Positions 26,787-35,399 of a stretch of DNA of 64,000 bases are shown here, piece after piece. A program made the position numbers and the translations under genes. This DNA comes from Phycisphaeraceae bacterium (lineage in GTDB: Bacteria > Planctomycetota > Phycisphaerae > Phycisphaerales > UBA1924). The notes beneath the pieces are model-generated. The model searched no databases. It saw nothing but the letters and a program-made list of their open reading frames with translations, and was not told the DNA's origin. Location: contig JAHBXH010000001.1 in the NCBI GenBank assembly GCA_019636555.1, positions 3,630,928 through 3,694,927 of the forward strand. Direction: 5' to 3'. Each line of letters opens with the position of its first letter. Within the stretch, counting starts at the first letter, position 1.

Positions 26787-28439
26787 ATGTCCAAAGCGCT
26801 GAGCGGGGCCAAGGAACTGGCCGTGGAGTCCGATGCAGCAACCGCCCGAGCCACGGAGGCTGATAAGGGCGCCGACCGAGGAATACGAAAAGGCGTGCCG
26901 AGCAAGCCAGCCGAAAAGCCTGTCGAACGACAAACGGAAAAAGCCGTCGCGACCGCTTCTGATAGCGGCAACGAACCGGGACGTCGCGTGAAGCGCAGCC
27001 CGTCGGATTCTTCCGCCGTCGGCGTCAAGCACTTCGTGCTCGACACCAACATCCTGCTCCACAACCCAAGCGCTCTCTTTGTCTTCCAGGAAAACCACGT
27101 CATCATCCCGTTCGCCGTCATCAGCGAACTCGACAAGATGAAGCGCAAGGAAGACGACCTCGGGCGAAACGCGCGCGAGTGCATCCGCTATCTCGATCGT
27201 CTCCGCGGCGCCGGCCGCCTCATCGACGGCGTCAACTGGGGCGATCTCGCGCCGCAGGCGCGCGCCGGCGCTTCCGTCGGCGCCAATGGCGAAACGGGCA
27301 CGATCCGCATCGACGTCACCGATCACCCGCGCCCCGAAGCGATCAAGGAAGATTCGCCCGACAACCGCATCATCGCCGCCGCGCTCGCGCTCCACAAGCA
27401 GGGCCAGCGCACGATCTTCGTCTCGAAAGACCTCGCCGCCCGCATCAAGGCCGACAGCCTCGGCATCAAGACCGAAGACTTCGAAAATCAGAAGGTCGAT
27501 GCCGATCGCCTCTACACCGGCTTTGTCACAGCCGACGTGGACGGTTCGCTGATCGATGAACTCTACAAAGACCGCCTGCTCGAGATGCAGCGCCTCGCCC
27601 CTCACCTCGTCGCCACCGACGATCTCGGCCACGAATACCAGCGCGAGCTGATCGCAAATCAATTCGTCGTGCTCAAAGACGAGTCGGACGAGAATCACAC
27701 CGGCCTTTGCCGCCGCCTCGGCGAGACCGATCACGTCATCCCCGTCACCGGCCCGCGCAAGCCCGTCTTCGGCATCATGGCCCGCAACGTCCAGCAGACG
27801 ATGGCGCTCGATCTCCTCCTCGATGAAGAAGTCCGCCTCGTCACGCTCCTCGGCAGCGCCGGAACCGGCAAAACCCTCCTCGCGCTCGCCGCGGGCATGT
27901 CCAAGGTCTTCAGCGAAGAGCGCTACGAAAAGCTTCTCGTCGCCCGCCCGATCATGCCCATGGGCCGCGACATCGGCTATCTCCCCGGCGACAAGGACGA
28001 AAAACTCGGCGCTTGGATGCAGCCGATCTTCGACAACCTTTCCTACTTGCTTTCAACGCGCGGCGCGACGATGCACCAGGCCGCCGAAAGCCACTCGAGC
28101 GAACAGCGCATCCAGAAACTCATGGCCGACGGCAAGCTCGTCCTCGAACCGCTCACCTACATCCGAGGCCGCTCCATCCCTCACCAGTTCATGATCGTGG
28201 ACGAAGCCCAGAACCTCACGCCCCACGAAGTCAAAACCATCGTCAGCCGCGTCGGCGAAGGTACGAAGCTCATCCTCACCGGCGACATCGGCCAGATCGA
28301 CAACCCCTACCTCGATCAATCCTCCAACGGCCTCTCCTACACCGCCGAAAAAATGAAAGGCCTCGGTCTCTTCGGCCACGTCGTGCTCAACAAGAGCGAG
28401 CGCAGCGAACTCGCCAGCCTCGCTGCGGCAAGACTGTGA
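26787..28439 (+). CDS. phoH: PhoH-family protein with N-terminal PIN domain
   Basis: A 550-residue PIN-PhoH (PhoH2-like) protein. After a basic low-complexity N-terminus of about 75 residues comes a PIN nuclease domain (HFVLDTNILLHNP; conserved acids in VISELDKMKR and SPDNRIIAAAL). It is followed by a PhoH ATPase with Walker A GSAGTGKTLLALA (near residue 355) and Walker B FMIVDEAQNLTPHE. Members act as RNA helicase-RNases. ATG 26787 follows GGAGAG; longer starts lack support. It is monocistronic in appearance. Confidence 0.92.
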   Translation: MSKALSGAKELAVESDAATARATEADKGADRGIRKGVPSKPAEKPVERQTEKAVATASDSGNEPGRRVKRSPSDSSAVGVKHFVLDTNILLHNPSALFVFQENHVIIPFAVISELDKMKRKEDDLGRNARECIRYLDRLRGAGRLIDGVNWGDLAPQARAGASVGANGETGTIRIDVTDHPRPEAIKEDSPDNRIIAAALALHKQGQRTIFVSKDLAARIKADSLGIKTEDFENQKVDADRLYTGFVTADVDGSLIDELYKDRLLEMQRLAPHLVATDDLGHEYQRELIANQFVVLKDESDENHTGLCRRLGETDHVIPVTGPRKPVFGIMARNVQQTMALDLLLDEEVRLVTLLGSAGTGKTLLALAAGMSKVFSEERYEKLLVARPIMPMGRDIGYLPGDKDEKLGAWMQPIFDNLSYLLSTRGATMHQAAESHSSEQRIQKLMADGKLVLEPLTYIRGRSIPHQFMIVDEAQNLTPHEVKTIVSRVGEGTKLILTGDIGQIDNPYLDQSSNGLSYTAEKMKGLGLFGHVVLNKSERSELASLAAARL

Positions 28440-28777
28440 TCCATCCGCCACGCCCGCCCGCCTGCATGTGGGCAAAAAACTGACGAATAGATCACGAATG
28501 CCCCGCGGCGCATCCGCCGATTCTTGCAGGAATCCGGCAACCAGCTCCGTTTTTCTTCGCATATCTCTCCGCAGTAGCACCGATTTTGCGCTCTCGCTCT
28601 CGATCCGCTCGCATTTCACCACGGTCCCTTCGCACATTTCACGCTTCTAAGAGGTGGGCTCTGCTTGATTTGCTTGTGATTCGCGAATCTGTGGGTAGGC
28701 TGAAGTCGTATTCCGGGATGTGATCGGGGTTTTGGGGGCGGCATGGCTGTGCGTTCTTCCGGACATCGGAGGGGCCG
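28440..28777. other. Intergenic region with a 12-bp palindrome
   Basis: About 340 bp with no convincing gene. It contains GATTCGCGAATC (28678-28689), a perfect 12-bp palindrome 89 bp before the next start and a possible operator, and otherwise nothing recognisable. Confidence 0.35.
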
Positions 28778-29803
28778 ATGGACATCATGCGGGTCATTGC
28801 GGGTTCGCGCCGAGGAAATGCCGGGGCAGTCCTGTCTTTGCTCTGCCTCGCTTCCGCCGCACCGGCTCAGGTGACTTTGCGAGTCACTTTCAACGATCCC
28901 GAGAACACGCTCGCTCCATTGTCCGCGAGCATCGCGAGCAATCTGCACGGTGCCGCGGCATTGTGGTCCGAGCGGCTCAAGGGCAACACCGAACTGTGGA
29001 TCGAAGTCCTCCCGGATTCATCCGTGTCCAATCTGTCCTGCCGCTCTTTCACGTGGTCGTACCTCGACACGATCGACGGCGGCATCGACATCTTCGAGAC
29101 CGGCGCCTCGACGCACATCCGAAACGGCTATCCCGCCGCTTCGTTCGATCCCGACATCGTTCTCAAGATCAACCCGACCTTCGCCGTCAACGACCTGTGG
29201 TTCGATCCCGCTCCGTTCTCACGCACCGCTCCGATCGATTCGGCGCGCTTCGACGCGGTCTCGCAGTTTGCCCGCGGCCTCGGACGCGCTTTCGCCTTCG
29301 ACGGCTGGATCAACGGCAACGACGGCACCTACTCCGGCAACGCTCGCTCGACCTTTGACCAGCTCATCGTGTTCGACGGCACGAATTTCAGCTTCATCGG
29401 CGACAACGCCGTCGCAGCGTACCGCGCGCCCGTCCCCGTGACGTTCGGCGCACCCTTCCTCGTCGGCAACGAGCCGCCCAGGCCCGGAACCGATCTCCTC
29501 AACGACGTCATGTCCGGCAGACCGCTCGCCCGCGGCATTCGCTATCAAGTCTCCGCGCTCGATTTCGCCATCCTGCAAGACGCCCGCGTCCCCGTCATCA
29601 TCCCCTGCCCGTGGGATCTCACGCACGACGGCTTCATCGACGATCACGATTTCGCCGTCTTCACACAGGCATACGACCTGTACGACTGCGGCGAATCCTC
29701 CATGCCCTCCGCCTGCCCCAGCGATTTCAACAAGGATTCCGTCGTCGATGATTTCGACTACGTGATCTTTATTCAGGGCTACGAGCAATTCATTTGCCTG
29801 TGA
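28778..29803 (+). CDS. Secreted pseudo-metalloprotease-like protein with dockerin-like tail
   Basis: A 341-residue exported protein (signal ending APAQ; GGAGGGG before ATG 28778). The central block FARGLGRAFAFDGWING, then STFDQLIVFDGTNFSFIGDN and YQVSALDFAILQDA, follows the layout of planctomycete secreted metalloproteases, where an HELGHAFGFNGWIN-type zinc motif stands at this place. Here it reads RGLGR: both zinc His would be Arg and the catalytic Glu would be Gly. Two dockerin-like units (DLTHDGFIDDHDF, DFNKDSVVDDFDY) end the protein. The family assignment is from memory; if correct, this is a catalytically dead binding protein. Confidence 0.75.
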   Translation: MDIMRVIAGSRRGNAGAVLSLLCLASAAPAQVTLRVTFNDPENTLAPLSASIASNLHGAAALWSERLKGNTELWIEVLPDSSVSNLSCRSFTWSYLDTIDGGIDIFETGASTHIRNGYPAASFDPDIVLKINPTFAVNDLWFDPAPFSRTAPIDSARFDAVSQFARGLGRAFAFDGWINGNDGTYSGNARSTFDQLIVFDGTNFSFIGDNAVAAYRAPVPVTFGAPFLVGNEPPRPGTDLLNDVMSGRPLARGIRYQVSALDFAILQDARVPVIIPCPWDLTHDGFIDDHDFAVFTQAYDLYDCGESSMPSACPSDFNKDSVVDDFDYVIFIQGYEQFICL

Positions 29804-30295
29804 TGGCTCAAAGACGGTTCACGGCGCAGGTTGCACATTTGGGCTCCTCTCTTGATCCCCCCGCTTCCCACGACTGATCGTGCAGCGGCGCGGAATTCGT
29901 TATCACGCACCGCGGCGCACACTTCCTTTTCAGCCCGAACGGGCTGAGAGAATCGAGCCGAGGGTGGAGCGAGTCCTTGAGCGACACCCTCCGTACCCGC
30001 GCGCAGATTTTCAGCACGCCGTAGGCGTGCAACAACCAACGCCTGAAACGGTTGATCAACCACGTGTTTTGCGCATTCTCAAGCAGCGGAGCAACGACGG
30101 AGGAGGCATGCCGCGATGCGAGTCTTGAGCGACCCTTCCGCTCCACTTGCTCGCCCCGTCACCTGTTCACGCGTACGCCTCTTCGCGTCCTCCCCCTCCG
30201 CCTTCCCATTTCCCTGCCTCTTCTCCGTGCTTCTTTGCCTCCGTGGTGAACTCTTCACTTCCTCCGCAGCGTTCCGCGGCAAAATACAATCGCCC
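29804..30295. repeat. Multi-hairpin intergenic repeat-like region
   Basis: About 490 bp without a gene. It holds CAGCCC-GAAC-GGGCTG (29931-29946), GAGGGTG/CACCCTC (29960-29966 with 29985-29991) and GCACGCC-GTA-GGCGTGC (30014-30030). A partial direct copy of the second unit (GCGAGTCTTGAGCGAC) recurs near 30117. At 30217-30253 there is a single arm of the CACAGAG family. Together these look like a mosaic of dispersed palindromic repeats. Confidence 0.6.
30285..30290 (+). promoter_or_regulatory. Leaderless -10 box for uvrC
   Basis: TACAAT ends 5 nt before the GTG at 30296. Confidence 0.5.
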
Positions 30296-31675
30296 GTGAG
30301 CGACAGCCCCCCGAATCCGTCCGAATCGCGCGAAGACCGCCTCGCGCGCCTGCTCGTCAAGGCCCGCGGCCTTCCCAAAGTCCCCGGCGTCTATCTCATG
30401 AAGGACGACAAGGGCGTCGTCCTCTACGTCGGCAAAGCCGCGAATCTCCCCGACCGCGTCAGCAGCTACTTCATCCCCTCCGCCGAGCTCGGCTTCAAGA
30501 AAGACCCGATGCTTGACCGCGTGCAGGACTTCGACACGCTCGAGTGCGAGGGCGAGTGGGAAGCGCTCCTCACCGAGAACCGGCTGATCAAGGACCTCAA
30601 GCCGCGCTTCAACGTCCGCCTCGTCGACGACAAAACCTTCCCCTATCTCGTCGTCACCCAGCGCGAGGATTTCCCGCGCGTCTTCGTGACACGCAACCCG
30701 AGCGACCCGGACCTCAAGGGCGCGAAGATCTTCGGCCCCTTCACCAACGCCGGCGCGCTCCGCGACGCGATCCAGATCCTCCAGCGCGTCTTCAAGTTCC
30801 GCACCTGCAAGCTCGACATCATCGAGAACGACGACAAGAACAAGTTCTTCCGCCCCTGCCTCCTCTACGCGATCAACCAGTGCACGGCCCCCTGCGCCGC
30901 CAAGATCGGCAAAGACGCCTACGGCGCCGATATCGATCGCTTCGTCCGCTTCCTCGGGACCAAACGCAGCGTCATGCTCCGCGAGATGGAATCGGAAATG
31001 ACGGAGGCCGCCAACGAAATGCGCTTCGAGCGCGCCGCCGTGCTCCGCGACCAGATCAAGGCGATCCAGAAACTCGACGAGCGCGCCAGCAAAAGCGACG
31101 GCTGGCAGCCCGAAACCGAGATCTCCTATCTCGATCCCGAGAAAGCCCTCGCCAGTCTGCAGCGCACGCTCAAAATGGAAGACCCGATCCGCTGCGTCGA
31201 GGGCATCGACATCGCCCACCTCATGGGAGGCGAAACCGTCGGCAGCAAGGTCTGCTTCGTGGACGGACGCCCGTTTAAGAACGAATACCGGCGCTACAAG
31301 ATCGCGAACGTTTCCAACCTCCCCGGCGGCGGCACAAACGACGACTACAGCAGCATCCGCGAGGTCGTGAGCCGACGCTACCGCGAAGCCGGCGGCGGCC
31401 ACGAGCTCTACCCCGACGTCATCCTCATCGACGGCGGGCTCGGTCAGCTTCACGCGGCACTGGAAGCCTTCGACCAGCTCGACGTCAAGCCGCCCATGGT
31501 CATCAGCCTCGCCAAGAAAGAAGAACTCATCTACATCCAGCGAGAAAGCGAGCCCGTGCGCCTCGGCCGCGACAACCCCGGCCTGCGCCTCTGCCAATCC
31601 ATCCGCGACGAGGCGCACCGCTTCGCGCAGAGCTACCACCACCTGCTTCGCCGCAAAAAAACGCTCGAAGAGTGA
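30296..31675 (+). CDS. uvrC: Excinuclease UvrC lacking the C-terminal HhH domain
   Basis: A 459-residue incision subunit of nucleotide excision repair. The GIY-YIG nuclease domain is at the N-terminus (VPGVYLMKDD, VLYVGKAANL), followed by the Cys-rich region (CTAPCAA), UVR motif (FERAAVLRDQIKAIQ) and RNase H-like endonuclease domain (GIDIAHLMGGETVGS, VILIDGGLGQL, IRDEAHRFA). The protein stops right after it (LLRRKKTLEE). Typical UvrC is about 600 residues with a helix-hairpin-helix pair that binds ssDNA for 5' incision; that part is missing, and no HhH-like reading frame follows. GTG 30296 is chosen because TACAAT lies 5 nt upstream and the 60 upstream codons are not protein-like. Confidence 0.93.
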   Translation: MSDSPPNPSESREDRLARLLVKARGLPKVPGVYLMKDDKGVVLYVGKAANLPDRVSSYFIPSAELGFKKDPMLDRVQDFDTLECEGEWEALLTENRLIKDLKPRFNVRLVDDKTFPYLVVTQREDFPRVFVTRNPSDPDLKGAKIFGPFTNAGALRDAIQILQRVFKFRTCKLDIIENDDKNKFFRPCLLYAINQCTAPCAAKIGKDAYGADIDRFVRFLGTKRSVMLREMESEMTEAANEMRFERAAVLRDQIKAIQKLDERASKSDGWQPETEISYLDPEKALASLQRTLKMEDPIRCVEGIDIAHLMGGETVGSKVCFVDGRPFKNEYRRYKIANVSNLPGGGTNDDYSSIREVVSRRYREAGGGHELYPDVILIDGGLGQLHAALEAFDQLDVKPPMVISLAKKEELIYIQRESEPVRLGRDNPGLRLCQSIRDEAHRFAQSYHHLLRRKKTLEE

Positions 31676-31680
31676 AGCTC

Positions 31681-31937
31681 AACACGGAGCACCACAGAGA
31701 ACCACGGAGAAAAGAGGCGGTGAAAGACAGAAAAAGGGAGAGACGGGAAGTACGGAAGTCGGATCGCTGATTTCGTTATTGGCTTTTTCGGCCTTTCCTC
31801 TTCGTGGTTCTCTGTGGTCCTCCGTGTTTTCCATTCCTCACTGCACCAGCGCACTCGCACCACCGGATCTGCTGCCTTTTCTCTTTCCCCTCTTTCTCTG
31901 CCTTTCCTCTCCGTGGTTCTCTGTGGTCCTCCGTGTT
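31681..31937. repeat. CACAGAG repeat cluster (copy C, three arms)
   Basis: One forward arm (31681-31717) and two inverted arms (31792-31828 and 31901-31937). The two inverted arms are 37-bp direct repeats of each other with a single mismatch (TTCGTGG against TCCGTGG). The core is CTCTGTGGTCCTCCGTG. The cluster fills the uvrC-methyltransferase intergenic space and would act as a convergent hairpin. Confidence 0.8.
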
Positions 31938-31962
31938 AAATCCCCGAAATATCGAACTCTGC

Positions 31963-33078
31963 TCACTTCCTCCGCAGCGCCGTGTAGTGCGTGAAGATCG
32001 ATTCCTTCAGTTTCTGCGGAGTCATATCGGGGTCCGGAAAGTACACCTGCCAGTACTTGTGCATCACCTCATCATCGACCACATCGAACGCCAGCACCTC
32101 GAACCCCACTTTCTCCACGAGCGCGCGATCGAACGGGAACCGCCCATCCGCCATCGGCAGAAACGGTTTCTGCGGCGGGTTCTGCGCCGGCGCGATGTTG
32201 TACACGAGCATGATGCCACCCGGGTTGAGGCTGTCGTAGACCGCCCTCAGAAACGTCTCGTCATCCACGCCCAGCTTGATCAGCATCCGCTCGTCGGCTT
32301 GGCGCTCGGGGTGCACGTACCCGCGCTTCAGCGTGTTCTTGCTGATGAACAGGTCGTACCGGTCCCCCACCGACTTGGCGATCTCGGATTCACCCGGCCA
32401 ATGTCCGTGATGGAGTCTGAGCAACCCCCACTTCTTACTTCCTGCAACCGGCTCGATCGCCCCCTGATCTCCCGGCCACGAATACAGCGCCGCGAACAGT
32501 GGCTCCACCTCAACCCCCTCCGCATCGGCCCCGAGCGAAGCGAGCATCCGCAAGTGCCCGACACTTCCATAGCCGAAATCCAGAATTCGCTTGCCTTCCC
32601 ATGAGCCGCTGCCGAGATACTTCCCCGCCAGGTCGAGCGCCCGCGCGTAATTCAATGGCGTTCCGTACCCCGTGTAGTAATAGAACTTCTCATCGCATTC
32701 GCGCGGCTTGAACTTCGCCCGCTCCTCCTCAGCGAGCTTCTTCCACGCGTCCTCCGTGATCGCAAGCCCTCGTTCCCGATCTCGATAGATCGTCCGAGGC
32801 GCCACCGGCGGCAGGCTCGCCGCGGCACCCAGAAACTGCTCGCCCAACGGGGTCTCGCAAAGAGCCGCGCCCGCCGCCGCGTGCGATCTCATCTCCGAAG
32901 CAACCGAAACCGGCTCCGGCTTTTCCGGGGTTCTTTGAACAGGTGAATTCGGTGCGGCATATCCCGGCGTGTCCGCCGCGAAAACCGTGCGCGCCAGCCC
33001 GATCAGCCCCCACGTCCCCGCCGCGACCCCAACGATCGTCAGCAAGAGCGCCAGCCGTTCGTCCCATTTGCGTTTCAT
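31963..33078 (-). CDS. Exported or membrane-anchored SAM-methyltransferase-like protein
   Basis: A 371-residue protein starting at ATG 33078. A hydrophobic N-terminal segment (residues 10-32) followed by TVFAAD looks like a signal peptide or anchor. The C-terminal 220 residues form a Rossmann methyltransferase: motif I ILDFGYGSVGHL, an acidic end of strand 2 (GVEVEPLF), DLFISKN (motif IV position) and LNPGGIMLVYN (motif V/VI). Class I methyltransferases normally need cytosolic SAM, so export would be unusual; an N-in anchored cytoplasmic form is an alternative. The substrate is unknown. Confidence 0.75.
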   Translation of the reverse strand: MKRKWDERLALLLTIVGVAAGTWGLIGLARTVFAADTPGYAAPNSPVQRTPEKPEPVSVASEMRSHAAAGAALCETPLGEQFLGAAASLPPVAPRTIYRDRERGLAITEDAWKKLAEEERAKFKPRECDEKFYYYTGYGTPLNYARALDLAGKYLGSGSWEGKRILDFGYGSVGHLRMLASLGADAEGVEVEPLFAALYSWPGDQGAIEPVAGSKKWGLLRLHHGHWPGESEIAKSVGDRYDLFISKNTLKRGYVHPERQADERMLIKLGVDDETFLRAVYDSLNPGGIMLVYNIAPAQNPPQKPFLPMADGRFPFDRALVEKVGFEVLAFDVVDDEVMHKYWQVYFPDPDMTPQKLKESIFTHYTALRRK

Positions 33079-33180
33079 GGTGTGCTCCGACACCGCTCTA
33101 CCGCTCTCCGCTCCGCGGGTTGCACGCCGGTCAAGGTGCGTCCTTTGCACGCGATTGCGCCCATCGCCCCCGCCCACACC

Positions 33181-33186
33181 TACGCT
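33181..33186 (+). promoter_or_regulatory. Leaderless -10 box for surE
   Basis: TACGCT ends 7 nt before the ATG at 33194. Confidence 0.45.
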
Positions 33187-33193
33187 GGCCTTG

Positions 33194-34027
33194 ATGAAGA
33201 TTCTGCTCACCAACGACGACGGCATCCGCGCTCCGGGTATCACCCACCTCTTCGATGCGCTCACCGACCCCGAAAACCGCTTCGGCGGCCCCATCACCGC
33301 CCCCAACAGCGCCACCAGCTTCGAAGTCTTCACCATCGCCCCGCTCAGCGTGCAGTCGGCGACCGGCCACGGCGTGACGTTTCACCTCCCGATTATGGTC
33401 TCCGAGGTTCAGGTCAACCCGCGCATGAGCGGCATCGCCGTCGACGGCCGCCCCGCCGATTGCGTCAAGCTCGCGATCTCCAATCTCTGGGAAGAAAAGT
33501 TCGGCAAGGGCGCCCGCCCCGATCTCCTCATCAGCGGGCTCAACTCCGGCGCGAACTGCGGCATCAACGTCATCTACTCCGGCACGGTTGCCGCGGCAAT
33601 CGAAGGAGCCTTCCTCGGCGTCCCCGCGATCGCCGTCAGCCTCCACATGGGCAAAGGCCTCACACGCTGGGATGTCGCGGCCAATCGCGCACGCAAAGCG
33701 ATCGAGCTGGTCCTCGCCGGCGGCCTGCCCGATGCGCACGAGTGCATCTCGATCAACATCCCGATCACCGAATCCGGCGGCCCGATGCCCGAGATTCGCG
33801 TCTGCCCGATGAACACGCACGGACTTGAAGACAGCTACGAGAAGCGCCTCAGCCCCGCGAAAGAAGCCTACTACTGGTCCACCGGCAGCGGACTGGGCTT
33901 CCGCGGCTGCGACGAAGGAACCGACGTTGATTTCCTCAAGAAGGGCTACGTCACCGTCACGCCGCTCATGTACGACCTGACGCGCCGGGAACACCTAGGA
34001 CGCTGGAAAGACAGGCTCGCGAAGTAG
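33194..34027 (+). CDS. surE: 5'-nucleotidase SurE
   Basis: A 277-residue SurE phosphatase that removes phosphate from nucleoside monophosphates and polyphosphate in the cytoplasm. The start MKILLTNDDGIRAPG carries the metal-binding Asp pair, and SGLNSGANCGINVIYSGTV carries the Ser/Asn ligands. The insert between residues 27 and 60 (GGPITAPNSATSFEV) is slightly longer than in typical members. The C-terminal DVDFLKKGYVTVTPL matches the family end. Divergent from the methyltransferase-like gene. Confidence 0.95.
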   Translation: MKILLTNDDGIRAPGITHLFDALTDPENRFGGPITAPNSATSFEVFTIAPLSVQSATGHGVTFHLPIMVSEVQVNPRMSGIAVDGRPADCVKLAISNLWEEKFGKGARPDLLISGLNSGANCGINVIYSGTVAAAIEGAFLGVPAIAVSLHMGKGLTRWDVAANRARKAIELVLAGGLPDAHECISINIPITESGGPMPEIRVCPMNTHGLEDSYEKRLSPAKEAYYWSTGSGLGFRGCDEGTDVDFLKKGYVTVTPLMYDLTRREHLGRWKDRLAK

Positions 34028-34306
34028 TTCGACCGCAGTTTTTTGTTCGGCTCCTCCAACGAAGGCGCAAGTGCTCCCTTCGCCCAGCTGAGCACATCTC
34101 CCGCACATGTCTTCGCCCGCAGGGCGAATTCCAACGTCATCCGAAATCGATGTCAACCACCGGAAGCCTCTTCCCACCCGCTTCCCAAAGCACCCTCACA
34201 AAAACAACGGCGGCCTCGTGTTCCCACAAAGCCGCCCGAAGGGAGAAAGAGAGAGTTCGTGTCGGCGGCGGGCTTCAACAGATCCCGTCCGCCGGAATGG
34301 ATTGGT
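34028..34306. other. Convergent intergenic region, nothing recognised
   Basis: About 280 bp between the stops of surE and the HDOD gene. Short open frames here lack ribosome-binding sites and protein-like composition; no clear hairpin with a T-tract was found. Confidence 0.4.
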
Positions 34307-35275
34307 TCACGCCAGCATCGAATTCGCGTTCTTTACCTCGTCCGGGAAGATCTTGCGGATCGCATCGAGCTTCACCTGATCGAGCTTGATCTGCTCGCAC
34401 ACATCCGCGCCGATGTCGGTCACGAGCAGATCCTGGCGGAAGCCGCCCTCGAGCTGGCTCGCGAGATGGTCCGCGACGTACACGATCGAGGCGATCGTCC
34501 GCGCTTCGTTCGGCAGTTCGAGCGGCCGGTGATGGAATCCCGTCGCGTACACAAACGGCTTGGGGAAGCGCCACTTGTCGCAGAGCGCGATGCCGAAATC
34601 CTGGTGATTCGCGCCGAAGCATTCTTCCTCGGCTTTCAGCCAGTCGGTCATCGGCACGCCCTTGCTGTCGGCTCCCACCTTCTGCAGCACCTCGATCAAT
34701 TTCGCCCGATCGAACTGCATCTCGACCATGATCCCGATGTCGTGCATCAGGCCGGCGAGGAACGCCTCATCGGCAAGGCCGAGCCGCAGCGAGTCCGCCA
34801 GCATCTTGCTGCCGACCGCCACCGCGTTGCAGTGCGACCACAGGTGCTTCGCCGAGAAGTTTGCCGTGAGTTCGCCGCCGCGAAAGAGCTTCGCGAGGCT
34901 GGCCGCGATCGCGATGTTCTTCACCGCATTCAGCCCCAGCATCACGATCGCGCGATTGATCGACGCGATCTGACCCGGCAGACCGTAAAACGACGAGTTG
35001 ACAACCTTCAGAATCCGCGACGAAAGCGCCGGATCGGCCGAGATGATCTTGTTCAGGTCCTGCGCCGTGCTCTTCGGGCTCTCGACCAGCTCCACGATCT
35101 TCAGCGTGATCTCCGGGAGCGTCGCGATGTGGCTGATCTCGCGGATCGCCGCGGCAACAACCTGCTCACGCGTCGCCGGTGCGCCCGGCTTGGCGCCCGT
35201 GGGCGCGGCACCGGAAGCCTGTGCATTTGCAGCGGGAGCAACGGATGACGGTGTGCCGGCGGCCGGTTGTGACAT
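34307..35275 (-). CDS. HDOD-domain signalling protein
   Basis: A 322-residue cytoplasmic protein. After a 35-residue Ala/Pro linker comes an HDOD domain (about 40-245): ISHIATLPEITLKIVEL, ADPALSSRILKVVNSSFYG, LNAVKNIAIAASL and LAGLMHDIGIMV, where the HD pair is retained, plus HHRPLELP. HDOD proteins transmit signals in motility, c-di-GMP and stress pathways. GAGGAG lies 7 nt before ATG 35275. It follows the sialic-acid/Maf cassette on the same strand, 125 bp after neuC, with a sigma-28-like box in the gap. Confidence 0.9.
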   Translation of the reverse strand: MSQPAAGTPSSVAPAANAQASGAAPTGAKPGAPATREQVVAAAIREISHIATLPEITLKIVELVESPKSTAQDLNKIISADPALSSRILKVVNSSFYGLPGQIASINRAIVMLGLNAVKNIAIAASLAKLFRGGELTANFSAKHLWSHCNAVAVGSKMLADSLRLGLADEAFLAGLMHDIGIMVEMQFDRAKLIEVLQKVGADSKGVPMTDWLKAEEECFGANHQDFGIALCDKWRFPKPFVYATGFHHRPLELPNEARTIASIVYVADHLASQLEGGFRQDLLVTDIGADVCEQIKLDQVKLDAIRKIFPDEVKNANSMLA

Positions 35276-35281
35276 AGCAGA

Positions 35282-35299
35282 CTCCTCTGGATGGAGGAG
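35282..35299 (-). promoter_or_regulatory. Shine-Dalgarno-sequestering hairpin before HDOD gene
   Basis: On the minus strand CUCCUC (35299-35294) can pair with GAGGAG (35287-35282) around a 6-nt loop, masking the ribosome-binding site, provided transcription starts upstream of 35299. Confidence 0.4.
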
Positions 35300-35307
35300 C
35301 TATCGGC
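35300..35307 (-). promoter_or_regulatory. Candidate sigma-28 (FliA-type) promoter for HDOD gene
   Basis: On the minus strand GCCGATAG matches the sigma-28 -10 consensus GCCGATAA in 7 of 8 positions. A GAAA lies 16 nt upstream where TAAA is expected at about 15. Transcription would start 18 nt before the ATG. Confidence 0.35.
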
Positions 35308-35399
35308 CGGGCCTTGGTGCCACTTTCGGGCATTTGCCGCGCGTATTCAAAGACCCTCACGAGCCACCAAATCGAAAGCGTTGGACGCTCGAAACCCGC

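Noticed and set aside
35300..35370. c-di-GMP-I (GEMM) riboswitch before the HDOD gene
   Set aside because: GGCAAA, CGAAAG and AAGGCC segments are in the right order, but the conserved ACGCAAAGCC core and a proper P1/P3 are absent; kept only as a low-level observation.
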